Assembly (NCBI GenBank): GCA_905221605.1
Contig: CAJNDS010002425.1
Span: 303,001-367,000, forward strand
Source: Symbiodinium natans
Taxonomy: Eukaryota > Sar > Dinophyceae > Suessiales > Symbiodiniaceae
Direction of reading: 5' to 3'
Length of the DNA stretch: 64,000 bases
Below the pieces are notes generated by a model that worked only from the letters and a program-made list of their open reading frames with translations, had not been told where the DNA came from and ran no database searches. Every line of letters begins with the position of its first letter. Positions within the stretch are counted from its first letter, which is position 1. Positions 55,501-63,229 of this stretch are shown here, in pieces. The translations under genes and the position numbers were made by a program.

Positions 55501-58500
55501 ATCTTTGATTTCCATTTGCATAAGGACCCCCAAGAAAAGAATACAATTCGTCCTTATGAGGAACATTGTATTTTTTTTTTTGGGGGGGGGGGGGAGTTGC
55601 TTAAGCAAATCGTAGTTGAGTGGGACGGCTCGACTGCCTCTCTGGAGATGGATTCGCTTCACCCCAGCTTGAAATTGAAGTTAATCGAACAAGAGCTCGC
55701 TGTGCTGATGGCCCTGTTGCCTTTTCTACACTAGACAGATGGGGGGGGGCCGTGAGGCTCGTCTGGTTGAGGGTTTAAGAGAAACTCCTGCACACGCAGG
55801 TGGAGGTCTGGGAGGGCGGCGCCCGTTTCGAAGGCCACGGGCTTTGGGCCTCGGAAATTTTTGGGTTTAGGGCTTAGGGTTTTGGGTTTTGGGTTTACCT
55901 TTCTTCGTCGCGCTACCCAATTTCAGTAGTTTCTCTCTCTCGTAAAGTGTGTTTGCATCGATCGCAGTTGCCCTATGCTTTCCTATAGCCCAAAATGGTC
56001 AATCTCCTCTTTCTAGGACCGCACGACCGCACTGATCCAGAGTCCCGCGCACGAATCCGCACAAACCCTCTCAGCATGAACCAGAACCTGGATAGGCTGT
56101 CAGGGTTGAAGGGGTGTAGGGGTTTAGTGTAGGGGAGGCCTCGGAATCAAAAAGTTGTTTTGATTTTGCTTGCTTCTTCTTGGGCGGGGCAGGCGCCTTT
56201 AACCGAAACTATTTGCGGGGTTAGGTGTTTCGATCTTTGGGGGATTGCCTTTGGTCCTTGAGGGAAGGGGAGGTTCATGTGGGGGTAGGTACCTAAGGAG
56301 GTTTTGGGAAACTTAGGGCGTCTTAGGGAGGAGTGGGGAGTATTATGGAACCTTGGGTTACATACGCCCCTTGAACCCTAAACCCTCAACCCTACGAACC
56401 CCATAAACCCTAAAACCCGATATACCCTATAAAGCCTATACACCCTATAAACCCTATAAACCCTAAAAACCCTAGAAACCCTAAAAACCCTAAATCCCTA
56501 AAAACCCTAAACCCTGTAAACCCTGCAAACCCTTAAAAAAACCTAAAGACCCTAAAAACCCTAAGCCCTAAACTTAAGAACCCTAGAACTGCTCCTCTGG
56601 ACTTCAGGGTTCGCGACTTGGGGCTCATTTTGCATAGATCAGGTGCATATTACTACAGGGTTTTGGGGTTTAGGGCTTAGGGCTTAGGGTTTAAGGGTTT
56701 AGGGTTTAGGGGTTAAGGGTTGGGGGTTAGGGGTTTAGAATTTAGGGTTTATGGTTTAGGGTTCAGGGTTGAGGGTTTAGGGTTCTGGATCTAACAGTAG
56801 TGACATGGTCCCTGAATATGTTCCCTTACCTTCTTTACAGGATTCTGAAGTGTGGGCCCTTGGGTTGGTAAGGGGGGGTACGTAGGGCCCCATACTAAGG
56901 GACCTTGCAACTACCCTAGGACTGGAACTCAGCCACACCCTAAATCCTGAATGGCTTGAAGCTCTAAAACCTCAACCCTAAGAACTCCAAACCCCAAACT
57001 AATGAATGCTCTGTACCTTGACCTCTAGAAACCCTCACTCTCAACCCTGAACCCTTAAACCCTAAACCCTAAACCTCTAAACCCGAAAGCCCGCCTAGCA
57101 AAGCCCTCACCTCCCAGTGTGCTTTTAGGGTTTAGGGTTTAGGGTTTAGGGTTCAGGGTTTAGGGTTTAGGGTTTAGGGTTTAGGGTTTAGGGTTTAGGG
57201 TTTTAGGTTTAGGGTTTAGGGTTTTTGGGCTTACTCAACCCTGAACCCTAGGGCTTTGGGTCCCTGCATGTTTGGTTTGCAGGCCAGTTTCGCTTCGGTC
57301 AGAAGCAGGGATTTGGGACCGCCGCGGGCTTGCTTAGGGTATATGAATGGGTACCCGAACAGGGTTTAAGGTTTAGGGTTTAGGGTTTAGGGTTTAAGGT
57401 TTAGGGTTTTTCGGTGCAGGGTGTAGGGTGTAGGGTTTAGGGAAATCGCGGATTTGGTGCTTGTGGCTGAGGTTGTGTTTGGGTTTTTGGCAGCCGAGGT
57501 GTAGGCTTTAGGGCTTCGGGTTTAGGGTGTAGGGTTTAGGGTTTAGGGTTTAGGGTTTAGCGTAAACGAAGGACGTAGAAGAAGGATTAGGCGTTGGCGG
57601 TTTAGGCCACGTTGCTGGTGCAACCTCCAAACCCTACCTCAGAGCCCATTTAGCCCCTTAGGGCAATGGCTCCTATGATGTGAGGTCATCAACAACCCTA
57701 CAACCCTGAACCAGAACTCTGACTTGCCCTTCATCCTATTTCCTCAGCCTTGATCCCTGAACCTTCGAGCCCAGACCGCTCTGAATCGAAAGTCCAAACC
57801 TTGAGAAGCCTGCTCTGCGAACCCTGGGTGCTTTTGCGGTTGGAGTTGTCTGGTTTGGGGTTTAAGGGTTTTAGGGCGTGCGGGCCGTAAGCCCAAGACA
57901 CTTAGCTGACTTTCTGGCCGGGCACGGCACGTTGTGGACCAGAGGCTAGAACCTAGCCCCCAAGTTCTCTAAACTCTAAACCCGAAACTTAAATCCCAAA
58001 ACGCAGCCGTTGTCCAGAGCTCCATATGGCCCTTCCCAAAATAGGGTTACCCCTAATATTCCCCCAACTGCTTGAATCCTTATTCTAGGAACGGGTACCC
58101 CTATGTTCGGAAACCCCCCATATAAGCGGAGGTGGTCAGCCGGTGGTCGGCCTCAAGGTTCAGGGTTTAGGGTTTCGGGTTTAGGGTCAACAATGGGGCA
58201 CTCTGGGGCTAGGGTGAGTTTAGAGCTTAGGGTTTAAGGCTTGCCCCGCAAGAAGACAGCAGAAAACCCCCTCTCCCCCTTAGACTCCTGCACTCCAAGA
58301 GCGCCAGGTCCTCCTCCGGAACAATAAAAATAGTATAAGTTTATTCCACGGGATTAATTCCTCCGCTGGCCAGGCTAGGACAAAACCATGATGCAGTACC
58401 CCGCTGTCCTCCGTCACCCTTGTCTTGTCAAGAGCGACGAAACTTTATTCCCGGTCATGTAGGACTACATGAACCTTAAACCCTAAACCCTAAACCCTAA

Positions 58501-61500
58501 CCCCTAAACCCTAAACCCTAAACCCTGAACCCTGAACCCTAAACCCTAAACCCTAAACCCTGCAAAAATCCACACTCAACGTCCTGTCGCCCTGCAGGAT
58601 CTACCGGTGGCCAGATGGATCCGTGTATTCCGGTCAGTGGCGTACGGGCCCCGTTGTGCGATGGTCTAAGGGAACACCTGAACCCTAAACCCTAAACCCT
58701 AAACCCTAAACCCTAAACCCTAAACCCTAAACCCTAAACCCTAAACCCTAAACCCTAAACTGCCTTGGCTTTGGGATTGAGGGAGTCCAGGGTTTCTAGG
58801 GTTTGGGAGGTCCCGACTTGGTCCCCTGAACCGTGGGTCTTGGGTCTTACAGGCAATAACCCTAAACCCTAAACCCTAAACCCTAAACCCTAAACCCCAA
58901 ACCCTAAACCCCAAACCCCAAACCCTAAACCCTAAACCCTAAACCCTAAACCTTAAGCGAAAAACGCCTAAACCCTAGGGCTGTGGCACAGCGCTGGATC
59001 GCTGGACCCTTTTGACTTTAACCGAAACGCCGTGGCTCTACTTGAAGGTTCGTAGGTAGTTATTGGTCTAGGGTTGAGGGTTTAGGGTTTTAGGGTTTAG
59101 GGTGTAGGGTGTAGGGTGTAGGGTTTAGGGTTTGTTTTGGTAGTTTCAGTAGTAGGTTGTAAGTACCTTCTTTACGGTTATAGTAACCCATAGCAAATTG
59201 GAGCCTGCAAGTATGTCCTACAACCATCCCCGAAAGGCCATGAACCCTGCAAGGTGCAGGTGTTGAGGGTCAGACAAGCAAGTGCTGGGAGGTTCATGGT
59301 ACTTCTTAACCAATTATAACTGTACTTCTAACTGTACCTATAGCCATGCTGGGGCACTTAAGGGGCATGTAAGTGGGTGATAAGTACAGCAATAATTGGT
59401 TAAGAAGTTCCCTAAACCCTAAACCCTAAACCCTAAACCCTAAACCCTAAACCCTAAACCCTAAACCCTTCTAATTGGTTAATAAGTACCATGAACCTCC
59501 AAGTAGAGCCTGAGATGTTGCAAGCGCCCAGAGTCCACTCTTTGGGACAGGGCCCGGGACCACTGAACCCCCAACCCCGAACCTCGAAATACCCCTCAAA
59601 CGGTTTAGTGTTTTTGGGTTTAGGGTTTAGGGTTTAGGGTTTAGGGCTAGGCTTTAGGGTTTGGGGAGCAAACAAGGGGCAAAGCGGCATGGTGCCTTCT
59701 GAGGAAATGACAGCATCGGAGGCTATGGCCACTACCAGGGGCAGGCACGTCTGTCAGGTTCACGCTTCAACGGTATTCAACGGTGTTCAACGTCGTTTCA
59801 CGTCACCTTGGGGAAACCCTGACCCGACGACTCTTCGTTTTGAGATGGGGTAAGGGCCTAGCGAGAAGAGACGTTCCAACACCATGTGGGTTCTTCAAGC
59901 TCCCAGCCAAACGACCTGCTTAGGTGTAGCTTGTTCTTAACGCACCCTCCACCCCAAACCCTGAACCCTCAACCCTCAAGCCTATCAAGGACTGTTATAC
60001 CCTAAACCCTGAACCCTAAACCCTAAACCTTGAAACCCTGAACCCTGAACCCTGAACCCTAAACCCTAAACCTAAACCCTGAACCGAAGTCATGATGACA
60101 GGATGGCCGCGAGTTCAAAGGCAAGTGGGACGGGGCCATCATCCATGGGCGTGGGCCCAACAAGCTGCGCTGCTCTTGAGAGTGCATGTGGTTTAGGGTT
60201 TAGGGTTGAGGGTTTAGGATTTAGGGTTTAGGCCTTAGGGTTTAGGGCTTATTTTGCATGACCTACTACATGTAAGGCCCCGTATTGCAACATGACAGGA
60301 ATGCTAGTTTCGAGACTTGCCCAGGTTCAGCTTGCAAGCAGTCCTTAACGACCTAGTGATTCCCTGAACCCTAGACCTCCTAAACCGCCTAAACTCAACC
60401 CCCCAAGCTACCTAAAACCCCCAAACCCCCCGCTAACCCCCCCCCCCCCTAAACTCCCCTTAACCCCTAAACCCCCCTAAACTCCCCCTAACCCCCCCCC
60501 CCCCTCCCTAAACCCTAAACCCTAAACCCCAAACCCCAAACCCTAAACCCTAAACCCTAAACCCTAAGTCCGAAAAGCGTGCTTTGTTTTGAGGTCTGGT
60601 GTCTACACGTGGCCGGACGGCCGCATGTTTCGCTCGAAGCCGAGGTTTACAAGTGGGTGGTTGTCAAAATTATCTTTGTGGTACTTTGCTGTAACTTTAG
60701 GTCCTTACCTTTTTTGGGTTTATTGGGTTTCTTAATGCTGTAACTTTAGATCCTTACCTTTTTTGGGTTTATTGGGTTTCTTAACAAGGCAGCTAAAAGT
60801 TTAATTTTTAGCTACCCTCCTGAGTGCAGCCAAGAATTATGATCCCTGTTTGGGGTACCCTAAATATGAGGTGCCGTATTATGTTAGGGACCCCAAAAGG
60901 GACCATAATTTTCAGAACCACCCAAGTTTTGGTTCACCTTAATCTGATGGTGTGATAGGGTTCGTTGAGGGTTTGGGGTTTAGGGTCTAGGGTTTGGGGT
61001 TTATATGGTTAGGGGTTTATGGGGTTTGGGGTTTTTAGGGTTAGGGGTTTATAAATAGGGTTTGGGATTTATAGGGTTTGGGGTTTATAGGGTTGGGGTT
61101 TATAGGGCTGTGGGGTCTTCCAGAAGATTAGAACTTGCCCCCTTTGAGTTTTGAGGTTTCGGGACCTCCACACCCTCAAGTATACGACAGCCTTGTTGAA
61201 AAAGCCTAGGGCCTGGACCCGAAACCCTAACCCTCTTTTGCCAACCTTTGTATAGATGTTGATAGATCTGAGGCTGCGCATCCCAGGGTTCTGCAAGGGC
61301 TCAAGCTTCAAAGACGTGAGTCCTACATGGGCCTAAACCCTCTCAAGCAAACTTTAAGGGTCAAAGGTGGGGGCGGGGGGGGTTTGGGGTTTAGGACCAA
61401 AGTTGTTGGAAGGGCTTTGGAGAACATGGGCTTTTAAGAGTCTTTACTGGTGGCTTCAGGGTCCTTTAAGGTCTTTGGTTTAGGGTTTGGGGTTTAGGGT

Positions 61501-63229
61501 TTGGGGTTTAGGGTTTAGGGTTTAGGTTTAGGCTGTCAGCGGCAGCTCGGAATGAGGGGGGGCGTTGACGAAACACGCACACAGCATCACCTCACAGGCA
61601 CACTGGTTTTGGCAGCTTCCGACGGAAATTCGTAGGGATCCCAAAGGGTCCATGTACCTATCTGGTATATACTTGGGCCTTACAGGGGTTCCCATACAGT
61701 AGATTTAGGACCCAAGTGTATACTATATGGGTACATGGACCCTGAGGGGATGTCACCAAGGCGGCCAATACGCGCACGATCACAAGCAACTTTGCATGCA
61801 CGGAGTGCGAGGGACCTGTACTTACTGTTGGTTAGTAGGGAATGGGGGGGAATGAGGTACAGCTATAATTATCTCTTAAAGGATATAAAATGTATATCAT
61901 ATAATAATATATATACATATATAAAGGGCCCTAATTCCCTCATTCCCTGCCAACCAGCAGTAAGTGTAAGGACTTGTAGTCCAGGCCTTGGGGCTTGGAA
62001 TCTTGGGTTTAAGGGTCTAGCGCGGCCGCAAAGTGTTGCCGCCTGTGGGGGTGGGGGGAGGGGGTTGAGTTGGGGAGGTTCGATGTTTGAGCTTGGGGTG
62101 TAGGGTTTACTACCCCTAAACCCTAGATCCTAAACCCTAAACCCTAAACCCTAAATGCCATCAATTCTTTGCAGCCAAAGCTCCGAGACCGGTAAGGCTG
62201 CAGGCCTTGTCGCCCTTTTCCTACTCCCCGGCAGCCCCGGGTTTAGGGTTCAGGGTTTAGGGTTCAGGGTTTAGGGTTTAGGGTTTAAGGTTTAGGGTGA
62301 GCCATACAGGTTTCAGGGTTGTGGGCCTGCCGGGTTCTTGTTGAGAAGCCTACATTCTTTGACCACAATAAGGTCTGCACCTACGGTGGCAACTTCTTAG
62401 TTTGAAGTTCCTAACCTAAACCCTAAGCAATGGCTTGTCCTCTGCCTTCGACCCTTAACATTACCCTAGACACTCAATCCTAGATTCCTAGACCCTAAAC
62501 CCTTAGCCCTAAACCCTAAACCCTAAACCCTAAACCCTAAACCCTAAACCCTAAACCCTAAACCCTAAACCCTTAGCCTTCAACGCCAGGCACGGGTTCG
62601 GCGTCTACACCTGGAGCGACAAGAGGAGCTTCGTCGGCTATTGGCAGGCCCGGGAGCGGTTTTCTTTGCCGCCTTGGGCTTAGGGTTTAGGGTTTAGGGT
62701 TGAGGGTTTAGGGTTTAAGGTTTAGGGTTCGGAGCAATGACATCAGGGCGTGGGGGAAGTGGGGAGGGGGTGGGGGGGGTTCTCGAAATACGCATGCCAC
62801 ATAGGCTTGATGGGAGGTTTTTACAACGCGGGATATAGCATTCAGGTCACCTATTTCGGGGAACACCCATTATCGTAAGGGTTAACAGTATTGCAAAGAA
62901 GTTGTGAAACTGGCGTGCAGGGCAAGTGCAGATGACGGCAATGTCCATCTCGTTCCTTCCGTGGACGCCGTAAGTCCCCTAAACCCGAAGTCCTAAATCC
63001 CAAGCCCTCAGCTTCCTAGGTAGGATAAGGGGGGACCCTTAAAAGGGAACCCTTCTTAACCCTCTTCCGGCTCTCTTAGACTCTTAGACAGGGACCTTAA
63101 TCAGAGGGTCTATATCTCCAAGGGTCCCCCGAATCCTATCCCCTAAAGCTGTCTCCATCGAGCCTGGAGCCTGGCTTGCAGGACGGCAAGCAGCACGGGG
63201 CGGGTGTTGGGGGCCTGGTGCTGCGCATG
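49540..63229 (+). CDS. MORN-repeat protein, more than 20 exons, runs toward right edge
   Basis: MORN repeats (YxGxWxxGxxHGxG type) usually bind membranes or scaffold cytoskeleton. Exons: 49540-49586 (GDMIEYTFR), 50105-50156 (AVYQGQWRDN), 50275-50330 (GMEGLGMEV), 51056-51097 (ARHGVGAQ), 51490-51573, 51953-51984 (LWPDGAK), 52752-52786 (FVGCWKDNLAEG), 53681-53732 (HGRFQHADGDVFVGQWR), 54069-54092 (NAAEGLGR), 55800-55847 (GGARFEGHGLW), 57283-57323 (QFRFGQKQGFGTA), 57906-57943 (LAGHGTLW), 58598-58647 (YRWPDGSVYSGQWRTG), 59677-59699 (AKRHGAF), 60102-60148 (DGREFKGKWDGAIIHG), 60594-60631 (SGVYTWPDGRMF), 62373-62396, 62590-62647 (HGFGVYTWSDKRSFVGYW), 62921-62969, 63182-63229 (DGKQHGAG). Further weak candidates are at 55616, 56017, 61287 and 61760. 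Phase-matched joins rebuild classic MORN units: 52786/53681, 58647/59677, 60148/60594. Donors are mostly GC, sometimes GA or GT. The 5' limit is uncertain and no stop was found. Confidence 0.8.
50161..50274. mobile_element. Family K element filling an intron (copy 1)
   Basis: CTTTGTGGTACTTTGCTG to GAGTGCAGCCAAG. GCAT flanks both sides (50,157-50,160; 50,276-50,279). The GC of the left GCAT serves as donor and the final AG as acceptor, joining MORN exons WQQ and GMEGLG in phase 0. Confidence 0.75.
50407..50506. repeat. Mixed TTTAGGG / TTTAGGGG array
   Basis: 7-mers flank about five TTTAGGGG 8-mers. Confidence 0.85.
51280..51376. mobile_element. Family E element (copy 4)
   Basis: CGGAGAGCCCAACACCCC mirrors GGGTAGTGGGCTCTTTGGG, with GAATGTACCTTAACTTAT arms. 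Confidence 0.75.
51731..51936. mobile_element. Family G element with TA-rich core (copy 1)
   Basis: CTTGCTGGTTCTTAGTAGGG mirrors CCCTACTAAGAGCCAGTAAG; the core (51,784-51,856) is (TA)n/TATC-rich. The right end AAG lies 16 bases before the MORN exon at 51,953. Confidence 0.85.
52600..52740. repeat. Trinucleotide repeat tract (TTC/TTA then GTC/GTA)
   Basis: TTCTTCTTC/TTATTATTA units on the left change to CGTCGTCG/GTAGTAGTA units on the right. The long Ile/Leu and Ser/Arg runs in open frames here are artefacts of this tract. Confidence 0.9.
52752..52786 (+). CDS. MORN exon FVGCWKDNLAEG
   Basis: It starts after CATGAG and ends GAA G before a GC donor. The next exon (53,681) supplies GC CAC GGA, giving NLAEGHGRFQHADG, a textbook MORN-to-MORN transition. 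Confidence 0.8.
52850..53036. repeat. Degenerate array CCCTACAAAA / CCCTATAAAA
   Basis: About 20 telomere-like units with inserted ACAA or ATAAA between CCCT blocks. Confidence 0.85.
53681..53732 (+). CDS. MORN exon HGRFQHADGDVFVGQWR
   Basis: It starts after GTTCAG. The MORN frame differs from the longer open frame through the same DNA (53,603-53,875), which only appears to encode a membrane protein. It ends CG before a GA donor. Confidence 0.8.
54148..54251. repeat. TTTAGGG array after a 24-nt MORN exon
   Basis: About 14 units with one TTCAGGG. Confidence 0.9.
54341..54497. mobile_element. Truncated family B element joined to family I element
   Basis: CTACTTGGAGGTTCGTGGGTAC (family B left end) runs to about 54,390. 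A family I copy (54,396-54,497) follows directly. Confidence 0.65.
54564..54795. repeat. Longest CCCTAAA array in the window
   Basis: About 32 units with one CCTAAAC slip (near 54,703) and one CCCTACCCTAAA. Confidence 0.95.
54796..55511. other. MORN intron, no firm gene
   Basis: Scattered CCCTAAA units and unique sequence. An open frame at 55,400-55,511 runs into a family A element and may be part of an exon. Confidence 0.4.
55512..55615. mobile_element. Family A element between exon-like blocks (copy 6)
   Basis: CCATTTGCATAAGGACCCCC mirrors GCTTAAGCAAATCGTAG, with T/G homopolymers in the core (55,570-55,594). An open GC-rich block follows directly (55,616-55,734; WDGSTASLEMDSLHPS), so the element end may be its acceptor. 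Confidence 0.75.
55800..55847 (+). CDS. MORN exon WEGGARFEGHGLW
   Basis: Acceptor CACACGCAG|G, phase 0, ends TGG before a GC donor. GARFEGHGLW fits the MORN consensus. Confidence 0.75.
56266..56372. mobile_element. Family H element (copy 2)
   Basis: It shares the blocks GGTTCATGTG, GGAGTGGGGAGTATTA and CCTTGGGTTACAT with copy 1. Confidence 0.55.
56373..57282. repeat. Degenerate CCCTAAAAA array and TTTAGGG arrays in MORN intron
   Basis: 56,380-56,580 is CCCTATAAA/CCCTAAAAA/CCCTAGAAA; 56,660-56,790 and 57,126-57,230 are TTTAGGG variants. No exon seen between. Confidence 0.75.
57283..57323 (+). CDS. MORN exon QFRFGQKQGFGTA
   Basis: Acceptor GGTTTGCAG, starting two bases into a codon. FRFGQKQGFGT fits a diverged MORN unit. 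Confidence 0.7.
58485..58560. repeat. CCCTAAA array before the 58,598 MORN exon
   Basis: About ten units with CCCTGAA variants. Confidence 0.9.
58598..58647 (+). CDS. MORN exon YRWPDGSVYSGQWRTG
   Basis: Acceptor CCTGCAG, one base into a codon. It ends one base into a Gly codon before GC, and joins to AKRHGAF at 59,677 in frame. Confidence 0.85.
58681..58952. repeat. Two CCCTAAA arrays after the 58,598 exon
   Basis: 58,681-58,760 (about 11 units) and 58,858-58,952 (about 13 units, several CCCCAAA). Confidence 0.9.
59038..59211. mobile_element. Family B element with TTTAGGG insert
   Basis: CTACTTGAAGGTTCGTAGGTAG starts it and ATTGGAGCCTGCAAG ends it. TTTAGGG/TGTAGGG units (59,069-59,134) interrupt the left arm. 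Confidence 0.65.
59285..59506. mobile_element. Family B element with CCCTAAA array in its right arm
   Basis: The arm TTAACCAATTATAACTGTAC pairs with ATTGGTTAA at about 59,395 and again after the array (ATTGGTTAATAAGTACC). CCCTAAA units (59,410-59,467) split the arm. It ends CCTCCAAGTAG. Confidence 0.85.
60102..60148 (+). CDS. MORN exon DGREFKGKWDGAIIHG
   Basis: Acceptor GATGACAG, phase 0. It ends CAT GG before a GC donor, and the next exon at 60,594 completes Gly and continues SGVYTWPDG. The intron begins with TTTAGGG units and ends with CCCTAAA units. Confidence 0.85.
60674..60834. mobile_element. Family K element with perfect 6-bp target duplication (copy 2)
   Basis: The same ends as copy 1, flanked on both sides by AATTAT (60,668-60,673 and 60,835-60,840). 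A 47-base segment of the core (GCTGTAACTTTAG...TTTCTTAA) is tandemly duplicated. It lies within an intron of the MORN gene. Confidence 0.9.
61638..61742. mobile_element. Family J element (copy 2)
   Basis: AGGGTCCATGTACCTATCTG mirrors TATGGGTACATGGACCCT; GTATATACTTGGGCC pairs with GGACCCAAGTGTATAC. Confidence 0.85.
61821..61974. mobile_element. Family G element with TGTA duplication (copy 2)
   Basis: CTTACTGTTGGTTAGTAGGG mirrors CCCTGCCAACCAGCAGTAAG. TGTA lies directly on both sides (61,817-61,820; 61,975-61,978). The left TGTA would give a GT donor and the element a terminal AG. Confidence 0.8.
62590..62647 (+). CDS. MORN exon HGFGVYTWSDKRSFVGYW
   Basis: Acceptor AACGCCAG, one base into a codon; ends CAG before a GC donor. 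A CCCTAAA array lies just before it and TTTAGGG units just after. Confidence 0.85.
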
